DNA of 64,000 nt from FEN-1191 sp035502275 (GTDB taxonomy: Bacteria > Pseudomonadota > Gammaproteobacteria > Steroidobacterales > Steroidobacteraceae): assembly GCA_035502275.1 (NCBI GenBank), contig DATJUN010000105.1, positions 65,482-129,481 on the forward strand, read 5' to 3'. Shown piece after piece: positions 24,688 to 33,755 of this stretch; position 1 is the first letter of the stretch; each line of letters opens with the position of its first letter. Both the position numbers and the translations under genes were made by a program. The notes below the pieces were generated by a model. It saw only the letters and a program-made list of their open reading frames with translations, ran no database searches and was not told the DNA's origin.

Positions 24688-27600
24688 GTGAGCATCTCCG
24701 AACCGTTCGTTCGCAGGCCAATCGCGACCTCGCTGCTGATGGGGGGGCTGCTGGTCGTGGGCCTGGTGGCGTTCCCGTTGCTGCCGGTCGCGCCGCTGCC
24801 GCAGGTCGATTTTCCGACCATCAACGTCAACGCAAGACTGCCCGGAGCGGATCCGCAGACCATGGCTTCATCAGTGGCCCAGCCGCTGGAGTATCAGTTC
24901 GCCGAAATCCCCGGGCTCGCGCAGATGACCTCGTCGAGCGCGCTGGGCAGCACCTCCATCTCGCTGCAGTTCGACCTGGACCGCGACATCGATGCCGCCG
25001 CAGGCGACGTGCAGCAGGCGATCGCCGCGGCCGCCGGCCAGCTGCCGAAGAACATGCCCCAGCCACCGACCTATCGGAAGACCAATCCAGCCGACGCACC
25101 GATCATCGATCTGGCGGTGCACTCGGATGTGCTGCCGATCACGACCGTGGATGACTACGCCGAGAATGTCCTGGCGCAGCAGATATCGCAGATTCCCGGC
25201 ATCGCCCAGGTGAACGTCGGCGGACAGCAGAAGCCCGCCGTGCGCATCCAGATCGATCCGGCCAAGATCGCCTCGCTCGGCATTCAGCTCACGGACATCG
25301 CCAGCACGATCAGCACCGCCACCGCGGATGCGCCCAAGGGCTCGCTCAATGGCAGCCAGCAGATGTTCACGATTTATGCCAACGATCAGCTGACCACCGC
25401 CGCCCCGTGGAACGATCTCATCATCGCCTATCGCAAAGGCGCACCGGTGCGCATCAGGGACGTCGGCGTGGCGGTGCTCGGATCGCAGAATGTCCAGTCG
25501 GGTGGCTGGCAATGGGTGAAGGGCTGGAAACACAGCAAACCCGGCGTCACGCTCATCGTGCGCAAGCAGGCTGGCGCCAACGTCGTGGACGTCATCAATC
25601 GCATCCAGCAGGTGCTGCCCAAGGCGATGCGGTCGGTGCCCAAGTCGATCCAGGTGGACCAGGTCGCGCCTAAGACGGTCACGATCCGCGCCTCGCTGCG
25701 TGACGTCGAAGTCACCCTGATGATCACCATCTGTCTGGTCGTCATGGTCATCTTCCTGTTCCTGCGCAATGCCTGGGCAACCATCATCCCCGGCGTGACG
25801 GTGCCGCTATCGCTGCTGAGCACCTGTGCCGTGATGTATCTGCTGGGCTTCAGCCTCGACAACCTGTCGCTGATGGCGCTGACGATCGCGGTCGGGTTCG
25901 TGGTCGACGATGCCATCGTCATGCTCGAGAACATCTACCGGCATATCGAGGAGGGATTGTCGCCGCTGCAGGCGACGCTCAAGGGCGCGGGGGAGATCGG
26001 CTTCACCATTCTCTCCATCAGTCTGTCGCTGATCGCGGTGCTGATTCCGCTGCTGTTGATGGGAGGCATCATCGGGCGGCTGTTCCGCGAGTTCGCGATC
26101 GTGGTGGCACTCACCATCGCCCTCTCCGCATTCATCGCCCTGACGCTCTCCCCGACCATGGCGGCGCAGTTCATCCGCAATGAGAAGAACGCCCGTCACG
26201 GACGCTTTTACCTCGTGACGGAGCGGTTTTTCGATTGGCTGATCCGCTCCTACGAGCGCGGGCTCGACTTCGTGCTGCGCCATCAGCGTCCAACGCTGTA
26301 CGTATTCTTCGTCACCATGGCGCTGACGATCGTGCTGTATATCCTCATTCCGAAGGGATTTTTCCCACAGGAGGACACCAGCCTGATCCAGGCCGGGACC
26401 GACGCGCCGCAGAATATCGCCTACCCCGAGATGACGCGGCGGATGCATCTGCTGACGGATATTTTCGAACAGGAACCGGACATGCAGGGCTACGTGGCCT
26501 ATCTCGGCGACGGCTCACTCAACAGCGGCAATATTCTCGGCGGCCTGCTGCCGCGCGATCAGCGCAGGGATGGCGCCAACGCCGATCAGATCATCGCGCG
26601 CATGCGCCGCAAGATCGCCCGGGTGCCTGGCGCCACGATGTTTCTGCAGTCCCGCCAGGACGTCAACGTCGGCGGCCGCCAGTCGCGCGCGCAGTACCAG
26701 TACACGCTGCAGGACATCGACCTCGATGAGCTCAATACCTGGGCACCGAAGCTGCTGGCGAAACTCAAGACGCTGCCGCAGCTGGTCGACGTGACCACCG
26801 ATCAGCAGAGCAACGCCACCATGCTGAAATTGGACTACGACCGCACCGCGGCTGGCCGCTTCGGTATCCAACCGCAGCAGATCGATGCCACCCTGGCGGA
26901 CGCATTGGGCCAGGCGGTCGTGGCGCAGTACTACACACAGCTGAACAGCTACTTCGTGATCCTGGAGATCACCCCGGCCCTGCAGGGAAATCTGACTGCA
27001 CTACAGAAGATTTATCTCAAGTCGCCACTGACCGGATCCATGGTGCCGCTGTCGACGTTCGTGCACTACGACATGACGCACGTGACGACCCTGACGATCA
27101 ACCATCAGGGTCAGTTTCCAGCGGTGACCCTCTCGTTCAACCTCGCCCCCGGCGTGGCGCTCGGCACCGCGGTGAATGCAGTCGAACGGGCGGAGAGCGC
27201 CATGGGCATGCCGGGGACCATCACGGCCACCTTCCAGGGCAATGCGCAGGCGTTCCAGGATTCGTTGAAGACCGAGCCCTTCCTGATACTGGCGGCGCTG
27301 GTGGTGGTGTACATCATTCTGGGCATGCTGTACGAGAGCTATGTGCACCCGCTGACGATTCTGTCGACACTGCCATCGGCCGGCGTCGGAGGGCTGCTGT
27401 TCCTGATGCTGTTCCACTTTGACCTGTCCGTGATCGGCATCGTGGGCATCCTGCTGTTGATCGGCATCGTCAAAAAGAACGGCATCATGATGGTGGACTT
27501 TGCTCTCACGGCCGAACGCGAAGAGGGCATGGACCCGCAGTCCTCCATCCGCCGCGCCTGCCTGCTGCGCTTCCGTCCGATCATGATGACCACCATGTCG

Positions 27601-27876
27601 GCGCTGTTCGGAGCGCTGCCGCTGGCAATCGGGCACGGCACCGGCTCGGAGCTGCGTCAACCGATGGGCGTCACGATGGTCGGTGGCCTCATCCTCAGTC
27701 AGGCGATGACCCTGTTCACGACGCCGGTGGTGTATCTGTATCTGGATCGCTGGGCGAATCGGCATCATAAGAAGGTGCTCGTGAGCAGAGCGATGGTCGC
27801 ACTGACCTCACGTTCCCGCAGCGCACGCAGCGATCCCATCGACATCGACGGCGCCACGCCCGAGAGTGGCGCATGA
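24688..27876 (+). CDS. RND efflux pump inner-membrane subunit, MdtC-like
   Basis: A protein of about 1062 residues of the HAE1 RND family, nearest to MdtC by the opening LLPVAPLPQVDFPTINV and by PMASSVAQPLE-type blocks. Helix 4 has GFVVDDAIVMLENI, with the paired aspartates of proton relay, and helix 10 the lysine in IGIVKKNGIMMVDFAL. I prefer GTG 24688 (GGGGTGGG seven bases upstream, opening MSISEPFVRRPIATSLLM) over GTG 24676. No adaptor or outer-membrane channel gene is adjacent, so partners must be elsewhere. Substrates are unknown. Confidence 0.92.
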   Translation: MSISEPFVRRPIATSLLMGGLLVVGLVAFPLLPVAPLPQVDFPTINVNARLPGADPQTMASSVAQPLEYQFAEIPGLAQMTSSSALGSTSISLQFDLDRDIDAAAGDVQQAIAAAAGQLPKNMPQPPTYRKTNPADAPIIDLAVHSDVLPITTVDDYAENVLAQQISQIPGIAQVNVGGQQKPAVRIQIDPAKIASLGIQLTDIASTISTATADAPKGSLNGSQQMFTIYANDQLTTAAPWNDLIIAYRKGAPVRIRDVGVAVLGSQNVQSGGWQWVKGWKHSKPGVTLIVRKQAGANVVDVINRIQQVLPKAMRSVPKSIQVDQVAPKTVTIRASLRDVEVTLMITICLVVMVIFLFLRNAWATIIPGVTVPLSLLSTCAVMYLLGFSLDNLSLMALTIAVGFVVDDAIVMLENIYRHIEEGLSPLQATLKGAGEIGFTILSISLSLIAVLIPLLLMGGIIGRLFREFAIVVALTIALSAFIALTLSPTMAAQFIRNEKNARHGRFYLVTERFFDWLIRSYERGLDFVLRHQRPTLYVFFVTMALTIVLYILIPKGFFPQEDTSLIQAGTDAPQNIAYPEMTRRMHLLTDIFEQEPDMQGYVAYLGDGSLNSGNILGGLLPRDQRRDGANADQIIARMRRKIARVPGATMFLQSRQDVNVGGRQSRAQYQYTLQDIDLDELNTWAPKLLAKLKTLPQLVDVTTDQQSNATMLKLDYDRTAAGRFGIQPQQIDATLADALGQAVVAQYYTQLNSYFVILEITPALQGNLTALQKIYLKSPLTGSMVPLSTFVHYDMTHVTTLTINHQGQFPAVTLSFNLAPGVALGTAVNAVERAESAMGMPGTITATFQGNAQAFQDSLKTEPFLILAALVVVYIILGMLYESYVHPLTILSTLPSAGVGGLLFLMLFHFDLSVIGIVGILLLIGIVKKNGIMMVDFALTAEREEGMDPQSSIRRACLLRFRPIMMTTMSALFGALPLAIGHGTGSELRQPMGVTMVGGLILSQAMTLFTTPVVYLYLDRWANRHHKKVLVSRAMVALTSRSRSARSDPIDIDGATPESGA

Positions 27877-27903
27877 GGCAGCGTTGGCCCGCGCCAGCTC
27901 CTG

Positions 27904-28527
27904 TCAGGTGCTGCCTTTCGCCGCCGGCGGGGCAGGCCAGGGATGCTCGGACGGAGGGTTGAACACCGTATTCGCGTCGGCTTGCCTGAGTGCCCAGGCG
28001 CCGCCGTCGATCTCGCCCCGTAGCTGCTCGGGCGTCCAACCGGCATGACCAGCGAAAATCCGCAGACCCTGCATCGGGTTGCTGCGTGAGAGCAGTTGGG
28101 TCAACAGCGTCCTGCTTGCGCTCAGGTAGACGCCAGGCAGCACCGGCACCGATTGCTTCGGCCTCGAGTCAGTCCGGATCAGGAACCAGACGGAGCCGAT
28201 TTCCACCGGACCCCCGAAGTACAGTTTTTCCCCACTTCCTGCCAGGCGCTTCAACTTCGGGAACAGGCGCGATATCGGCACGGGTGTTGGCCGGTTGACG
28301 ATGAGGCCCACCGGCACCGGACCGAGGTTGTTCATCACCAGCACGAGTGAGCCTTCAAAAAATGGGTCGGCCACCTCGGCCTGCGCAGCGATCAGTATGG
28401 CGCTCACCGGCGCGGCAGCATCGGCGGGTACGCCAGCGGAGGGTCCGAAGAACAACAGGACGGCAAGCCCCAGCGCCTGCAGCCATGCGCGCGGCGCCTG
28501 CCGGGCTCGGTTCCGGGTGGTAATCAT
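27904..28527 (-). CDS. YqgE/AlgH family protein with a signal peptide
   Basis: A 207-residue member of the YqgE/AlgH (DUF179) family. Family blocks are ADPFFEGSLVLVMNNLGPVPVGLIVNRPT, KLYFGGPVE, LRIFAGHAGWTPEQLRGEIDGGAW. The usual member is cytoplasmic and about 187 residues; this one has an extra N-terminal segment, ARQAPRAWLQALGLAVLLFFGPSAGVPADAA, that looks like a signal peptide or anchor. It is therefore probably exported, unlike the standard AlgH. It converges with the RND gene and is followed by the MFS gene upstream on the same strand. Confidence 0.85.
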   Translation of the reverse strand: MITTRNRARQAPRAWLQALGLAVLLFFGPSAGVPADAAAPVSAILIAAQAEVADPFFEGSLVLVMNNLGPVPVGLIVNRPTPVPISRLFPKLKRLAGSGEKLYFGGPVEIGSVWFLIRTDSRPKQSVPVLPGVYLSASRTLLTQLLSRSNPMQGLRIFAGHAGWTPEQLRGEIDGGAWALRQADANTVFNPPSEHPWPAPPAAKGST

Positions 28528-28543
28528 TGAGGCTGTCCGCTGA

Positions 28544-29878
28544 TCACCCAGTTACCCCATCATCCGACGCATAGGGACTGATGGCTTCTGCTTTCAGGGT
28601 TGGCAGTGTCCTGATGCTGCGGATGACCGGATACCTCAGGACCAGCACAGCCAGCAGGATTGCTCCGGCCCCGGCAAACCCAAGGGGCACCCGCAGACCG
28701 AAACGCTGACCGAGAAAGCCGCCGATGAGCGCTCCCGGACCTGCCGGCAGCAGAATAAGCCACCGCATGGTCGTCGTCATGCGCCCGAGCATGCGTCCCG
28801 GGGTTACCGATTGCCGCAGGGCCAGGAAGTTGATGAATATGAACACCGCACCGGCGCCGTACATGAAAAGCATCAGGGCATAGGCGCCCACTCCAGCCCC
28901 ATTCAGCGGCGCCAGCGAGAGTATCAGCCATCCGGTGCCGGAGACGGCAATGCCTGCAATGAGGGTCGGCCCGGGCCCGACGCGGCGGGCCAGACGATAG
29001 CCCAACGAGCTCGCCGTGATAGTGCCGACCCCCAGACAGACGTAGCTCAACCCGACACCGCGCGCACTCAGGCCCAGCTGCCGCGTCGCAAACAGGATCT
29101 GTACGACCATGGCCGTCTGGTTGCACAGCTCCCAGGCACCGATCACACTTCCGAGCATCAGGAGCAACGGCTTCTGACGCACGAACCGCAAGCCCTCGCG
29201 CATCGCCTGCCAGAATGCGGTGCTATTGCCCGGCGTGGGCTCCCGGGTCGCCACGCCGCGCAGGTTGGAAGCCGAGACCAGCAGCAGCGCCGCCGTCACC
29301 AGCAGCGCGAGGGGCGCGCCCGTGAGCTTGATCAGGGCACCGGCCGCGCCGGGGCCGGCCACCTCCGCTGTCGAGTTGGCCAGAGCGTTCTTGGCATGCG
29401 CCTCGACCAGCCGCTCACGGGGAACGATCTGGGTCAGCACGATCTGCGCCGCGCTGCCTGCCGTCGTGTTGACCGCTCCGATGACAAAGGCCGCAACGTA
29501 TAACCAGGAGATCGACAACCAGCCGGCCCACCAGGCCAGTGGCACGCTCGCGACCGTGCAGGCGATCGACAGCTCGCCGGCCACATACACCGGAAGCTTG
29601 CGCCAGCGGTCGAGCCAGACGCCGACCGGGAGCGAGAACATCACGAACGGCAAAAGCTCCATCGCGGTCAGAAAGCCCATCTGCCGGGCGCTGGCGCGCA
29701 GAAGCACGGCCGCTGTCAGTGGAAGAGCGAGCAGCGTCACCTGGCCTCCAAACGAGGAGATCAGGATGGAAGTCCACAAGCGCCGATAGGTCGGCTCGCG
29801 CAGCAGGTCGGTGGGTGAGAGAGCCAGACGACGCAATAGCCGCCCGATGGTCGCGGGCTGCGACGGCCGCCGGCTCAA
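28544..29878 (-). CDS. MFS transporter (MFS_3/EntS-like)
   Basis: A 444-residue carrier with 12 helices. The signature loop LPVGVWLDRWRKLPVYV and the long run ANSTAEVAGPGAAGALIKLTGAPLALL suggest the MFS_3 group that includes enterobactin exporter EntS. It starts with TTG at 29878, which overlaps the stop of the upstream dehydrogenase as TTGA, so translation is coupled. The substrate is unknown; coupling with a D-2-hydroxyacid dehydrogenase suggests transport of a related acid, but this is inference. Confidence 0.88.
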   Translation of the reverse strand: MSRRPSQPATIGRLLRRLALSPTDLLREPTYRRLWTSILISSFGGQVTLLALPLTAAVLLRASARQMGFLTAMELLPFVMFSLPVGVWLDRWRKLPVYVAGELSIACTVASVPLAWWAGWLSISWLYVAAFVIGAVNTTAGSAAQIVLTQIVPRERLVEAHAKNALANSTAEVAGPGAAGALIKLTGAPLALLVTAALLLVSASNLRGVATREPTPGNSTAFWQAMREGLRFVRQKPLLLMLGSVIGAWELCNQTAMVVQILFATRQLGLSARGVGLSYVCLGVGTITASSLGYRLARRVGPGPTLIAGIAVSGTGWLILSLAPLNGAGVGAYALMLFMYGAGAVFIFINFLALRQSVTPGRMLGRMTTTMRWLILLPAGPGALIGGFLGQRFGLRVPLGFAGAGAILLAVLVLRYPVIRSIRTLPTLKAEAISPYASDDGVTG

Positions 29879-30819
29879 AGCACGCGCATCGGGCGTCCTG
29901 CGAGGTAGGCCTCGATGTCCTCGAGAGCATCACGGTAGAACACGGCGAAGGTCTCGGCTGTCGCGTAGCCGATGTGAGGGGTCAGCAGCGTACGGGGCGC
30001 CCGCAGAATGGGATGGTCCACCGGCAGCGGCTCCTGATCATAGACGTCCAGGCCCGCGCCCGCGATGCGGCCTGCCTCGAGTGCCTCGATCAAAGCTGAC
30101 TGATCGACGATCGCGCTGCGCGAAGTATTCACCAGATAGGCACTGCGCTTCATGAGGCCGAGTTCCCGGGCACCGATCAGGCCGCGTGTGCGCTCCCCGA
30201 GCACCAGATGGATGCTCACGAAATCCGCAGCCGCGAGCAGCTCGTCTTTGTCGCAGCGCCGCGCTCCGTGCTCCCGAGCCCGCTCGGCCGTGAGGTGATG
30301 ACTCCAGGCGATGACCTGCATCTCGAGAGCCTGTGCAATGCGGGCGACGCGCGAGCCCAGGGTTCCGAGGCCGATGAGGCCGAGCACCTTGCCATTGAGC
30401 CCGATCCCCGCGCTCGTCTGCCATCGGCCGGCGCGTAACGATGCCTGCTGGGCGGGAATGTCCCGCGCCAGATCGAGGATCATGGCGATCGCCAGCTCCG
30501 CCGTCGGATAACTCAGTCCGCCGGTGCCGCAGACCGTCATCCCGAGCGCGCGGGCGGCGGTGATATCAATGGCAGCATTGCGCATGCCCGCCGTGACCAG
30601 CAGCTTCAGACGCGGCAGCCGCTCGAGCAGACGCGCCGGAAATTGGCTGCGCTCGCGCAACGCCATCACGATGTCGAAGGGCTGCAGGGCAGCGACGAGC
30701 TCGTCGCCCGAGAGCGGACGGGTAAAGGCCACGACCTCACAATCAGGCAGGCGCGACCAATCCGCGGTTTTCAGAGCGATGCCCAGATAATCATCGAGCA
30801 ATGCGATGCGATGGCTCAC
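29875..30819 (-). CDS. D-2-hydroxyacid dehydrogenase family protein
   Basis: A 314-residue NAD(P)-dependent reductase of 2-oxoacids. The cofactor loop is GLIGLGTLGSRVARIAQALEMQVIAWS; the catalytic arginine is in LVNTSRSAIVDQ, the glutamate in DVYDQEPLPVDHP and the histidine in LTPHIGYATAET, so all three active-site residues are present. The start codon is GTG at 30819. Its stop overlaps the start of the MFS gene, so the two are one unit. Substrate unknown. Confidence 0.9.
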   Translation of the reverse strand: MSHRIALLDDYLGIALKTADWSRLPDCEVVAFTRPLSGDELVAALQPFDIVMALRERSQFPARLLERLPRLKLLVTAGMRNAAIDITAARALGMTVCGTGGLSYPTAELAIAMILDLARDIPAQQASLRAGRWQTSAGIGLNGKVLGLIGLGTLGSRVARIAQALEMQVIAWSHHLTAERAREHGARRCDKDELLAAADFVSIHLVLGERTRGLIGARELGLMKRSAYLVNTSRSAIVDQSALIEALEAGRIAGAGLDVYDQEPLPVDHPILRAPRTLLTPHIGYATAETFAVFYRDALEDIEAYLAGRPMRVL

Positions 30820-30847
30820 GGTGCTGGCGGTATAGTGAGAGTTTCAG

Positions 30848-30865
30848 ACCGCTGACGGCAGCGGT
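30848..30865. promoter_or_regulatory. Inverted repeat in divergent gap before the PepSY gene
   Basis: ACCGCTG (30848..30854) and CAGCGGT (30859..30865) form a perfect 7-base inverted repeat with a 4-base centre, in the 72-base gap between two divergent starts. It would form a tight hairpin in the PepSY leader or serve as an operator. Confidence 0.35.
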
Positions 30866-30891
30866 GGCTGCATTCCAGAGGTTGACCGTCC

Positions 30892-31932
30892 ATGGGCCTG
30901 GAAGCAAGTCCGGTGCGCGCCACCTTCATGTCAAACGCACATGCGGGTCGACACTTCCTCGTGTCTCCGCAGTCAGTGCCCCTGCGGCGGGCACTGTTCC
31001 ACGTCCATCGCTGGGTGGGGCTCGCCATCGGCGTATACGTGCTGCTCGTGAGTCTCTCGGGCGGCGTCATCGTGTATCGGGGCGAGCTCGACCGGGTCTT
31101 TGCCACCCGCACCGTCGTGGTCAGGCCGCGAGAACGGCGCCTGAGCGATGCTCAGTTACTGGCCGCCGCACGCGCCGCCTACCCTGGCGTTCGTTTCAGC
31201 GCCATACAGATACACCCCCCGAGCGCGCCTGACCGTCCAGCCGAAGTCTGGTTTTTCTTTGGTGGGCGCCGCGTCGGCCCGGGGCGCATCAAACGGCTGT
31301 TCGATCCCTATACCGGGCAGGACCTGGGCGATCCCCTCGGCCCCGAGCCGGCGCCCCTCAGCTGGATCGCGCGTCTGCATGAGAATCTGCTCTCCGGAAG
31401 CATCGGCCTGGCACTCAATGGCGTGGCGGCCATGCTGCTGACGGTGCTGTGCCTGACCGGTGCCGTGATCTGGTGGCCGGGCAGCGCCCGCTGGCGCCGC
31501 AGCGTTGCCCTGCGCCGACACGTCGGATGGCGGCGGCTCACCTGGGATCTGCACAGTGTCCTCGGGTTCTGGGGTTTGCTGGCCGTTCTCATGTGGTCAT
31601 TGACGGGCATCTATCTGGCATTCCCCGATGCATTCGTGTCGCTGCTGAAGCTGCTCTGGGTGCACGGGGCGCCCACGGCTGCTTCACGCGCCTCGGGGCG
31701 TGCAATAGACTGGCTCGTGCCGCTGCATTTCGCCCGCGCGTTCGGCCCCTATGTGCAAGCCTGCTTCGCCATTCTTGCCCTGGTGCCCTCCGCACTGTTC
31801 GTCACCGGCGTCCTGATGTGGTGGAACCGGGTACTGCGCCGGCCATTCGGCCGCGTCTGGCACGGCGACGGCCGAGTGCGGCCCGTCGCGGCAGCCGGGC
31901 AAGCGGCGACGCCACCCGCCCGACCGGGGTGA
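30892..31932 (+). CDS. PepSY-associated membrane protein
   Basis: A 346-residue inner-membrane protein of the PepSY/PiuB type. Helices with conserved residues: LFHVHRWVGLAIGVYVLLVSLSGGVIVYRGELDR, LHENLLSGSIGLALNGVAAMLLTVLCLTGAVIWWPG, and WDLHSVLGFWGLLAVLMWSLTGIYLAFPD. An external PepSY domain lies between helices 1 and 2. Members work with iron-siderophore uptake as ferric reductases or accessory proteins, which is an inference from the family. No TonB receptor is adjacent here. Confidence 0.88.
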   Translation: MGLEASPVRATFMSNAHAGRHFLVSPQSVPLRRALFHVHRWVGLAIGVYVLLVSLSGGVIVYRGELDRVFATRTVVVRPRERRLSDAQLLAAARAAYPGVRFSAIQIHPPSAPDRPAEVWFFFGGRRVGPGRIKRLFDPYTGQDLGDPLGPEPAPLSWIARLHENLLSGSIGLALNGVAAMLLTVLCLTGAVIWWPGSARWRRSVALRRHVGWRRLTWDLHSVLGFWGLLAVLMWSLTGIYLAFPDAFVSLLKLLWVHGAPTAASRASGRAIDWLVPLHFARAFGPYVQACFAILALVPSALFVTGVLMWWNRVLRRPFGRVWHGDGRVRPVAAAGQAATPPARPG

Positions 31933-31940
31933 GGGGCGCT

Positions 31941-32657
31941 TCAGCGAGTCTGGGGCTGCGGAAAGGCGAGGACCTCGGCGGTATAGTGCTCGACCACTTC
32001 GCTGATGGGACGTCCATCCGGCAACGTCAGTATCGCGCGATGGCTGATCAGCGTGGCCTGGGGTGTCGGCCAGGCCGAGGGTGCAGCCTGATGGCCGCTC
32101 TCCCAGCCGACGGGAAGTGGCGACCATACCAGCGTCGCCTGCAGGGTGTGGCGCGAGAAATGCAACGGCTGTACCACGCGGCCGAAGGGGATATCGGTGG
32201 TCTGCAGCGCTCGATTCATGTCCGCAGTCAAACGAGCCGGCACATACCAGTTCTCGGCTACAGAGAGCACGTGGCTGCCGCAGCGCAGCCGGACCTGGCG
32301 ATAACGCACCAATTCGGTTGGGGTGACTTTCAGCTCCTGGCGTTGTCGCGCGGTCGGCGGCTTGTGGATCTGCGGCAGCTGATCGGCAACGATCTGCGGC
32401 GGCGACGCCATCCGATGGGCCGCGCACCAGCGCTCGAGCGTGAGGGTGGCGCTATCGTGACTGAGCAGATCCGCGTTGAGCGTCTGCAGCAGTGCGAGCG
32501 CTTCGAGGCGTGCCGTGAAGGTGTCGTGCCACCCCGGGAGAGTCCCCGCGGCCTCCGAGGCAGGAGGCGCGAGCGGCTGCGCCCGACAGGCGAGCGCGGC
32601 CACGAGACCCGATCCGAATGTGACCCACTGCCAGAGAGTTTTCGTCCACCAGCGCAT
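31941..32657 (-). CDS. Chorismate-lyase-like exported protein
   Basis: A 238-residue protein with an N-terminal hydrophobic signal (WQWVTFGSGLVAALACRAQ). The middle, VRLRCGSHVLSVAENWYVPARLTADMNRALQTTDIPFGRVVQPLHFSRHTL, resembles the chorismate lyase/UTRA fold seen in UbiC-like domains. The usual UbiC is cytoplasmic and lacks a signal, so a role in ubiquinone synthesis is doubtful. It converges with the PepSY gene, 8 bases away. Confidence 0.6.
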   Translation of the reverse strand: MRWWTKTLWQWVTFGSGLVAALACRAQPLAPPASEAAGTLPGWHDTFTARLEALALLQTLNADLLSHDSATLTLERWCAAHRMASPPQIVADQLPQIHKPPTARQRQELKVTPTELVRYRQVRLRCGSHVLSVAENWYVPARLTADMNRALQTTDIPFGRVVQPLHFSRHTLQATLVWSPLPVGWESGHQAAPSAWPTPQATLISHRAILTLPDGRPISEVVEHYTAEVLAFPQPQTR

Positions 32658-32846
32658 GCAATGTCCGACATATTAGCCGATGGCCTCGACGTGCAGGATC
32701 CCGGGGCGCCCGGAGGCGAACGCGCCGCCTCCTGTGCCGTCGCGTCGCGTAAGACTTCATTGACTCAGGCGCTCGCGGCGACCGGCATCGCGCGGGGCGA
32801 CGCGGCAGTACGCTGCTGACCCGTCAGGCACGAGGAGCTACCGCAC

Positions 32847-33725
32847 ATGCCGCAAATCGTCCTCGATGCGCACGCCAGGATCGGCGAATCCCCTCTCTGG
32901 GTCCCCACGGAAGGATCGCTTTATTGGATCGACGTGAAGGGACCGTGCCTGCACCGATATCAGCCCGACACCGGTGCCACGCGCACCTGGAAGGTCACGA
33001 GCGATCTGGGCGGCTTCGCGATGCTGGCGGACGGAGGTGCGCTGGTCGCGTTGCGCTACGGCCTGCATCGACTCGATCTGCAGAGCGGCCGGCTCGAGCT
33101 GCTCGCCAACCCACCCTTCGATCCGCGCGTGTTCCGATTCAATGAGGGCGCGTGCGATGCCAGCGGGCGCTTCTGGATTGGCGTGATGTTCGACCCGCTC
33201 GAGGGCTCAGCACCCGAACAGCGGGGACAATTGCACAGCTATACACTTGCGGGGGGACTGAGGCCGGAGCCGGATGCGGCGGAGTTGCACAACGGTATGG
33301 CATGGGGCATCGACGGGCGCACGTTCTTTCTGTCCCACAGCCGCTCGCGGCAGATCTTTGTCTTCGACTATGACCCCGCCCAGGGGCGCCTGCGCAATCG
33401 GCGGCGATTTGCTTGCATTCCCGAAGGTGAAGGCATTCCCGATGGCGCGGCGATCGATGCCGAGGGCGGCTATTGGTGCGCGCTGCATGGGGCGGGAAAG
33501 CTCCGCCGCTTCAGGCCCGATGGCTCCCTGGATCGCGACATCGACCTGCCGTGCAGTCGTCCGACCATGTGCGCCTTCGCCGGCGAGCAGTTGCGGACGC
33601 TCTATCTCACCAGTGCGTCGGACAAGATGAACGAGGCCGAGCTGCGTCGAGAACCCTCGGCCGGTGCACTGCTGCGCCTGATGCCAGGGCAAAGCGGAAT
33701 CCCGCGGCCCTTCATCGCGCGCTAA
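32847..33725 (+). CDS. SMP-30/gluconolactonase family protein
   Basis: A 292-residue six-bladed beta-propeller of the SMP-30/gluconolactonase/regucalcin family, which hydrolyses aldonolactones with a divalent metal. Metal-site residues are visible: GESPLW (glutamate 14), RFNEGACDASGRFWIG (asparagine), ELHNGMAWGIDG (asparagine) and IPDGAAIDAEGGYW (aspartate). GAGGAG precedes the ATG. Its TAA is in the same frame as the next gene, which starts about 10-31 bases further on. Confidence 0.92.
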   Translation: MPQIVLDAHARIGESPLWVPTEGSLYWIDVKGPCLHRYQPDTGATRTWKVTSDLGGFAMLADGGALVALRYGLHRLDLQSGRLELLANPPFDPRVFRFNEGACDASGRFWIGVMFDPLEGSAPEQRGQLHSYTLAGGLRPEPDAAELHNGMAWGIDGRTFFLSHSRSRQIFVFDYDPAQGRLRNRRRFACIPEGEGIPDGAAIDAEGGYWCALHGAGKLRRFRPDGSLDRDIDLPCSRPTMCAFAGEQLRTLYLTSASDKMNEAELRREPSAGALLRLMPGQSGIPRPFIAR

Positions 33726-33755
33726 GGGGGCGTCATCACGGCATCGACGCCATGC

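Noticed and set aside
31449..32819. 456-codon plus-strand frame across PepSY and chorismate-lyase-like genes
   Set aside because: It overlaps two better-supported genes and has shadow-like composition.
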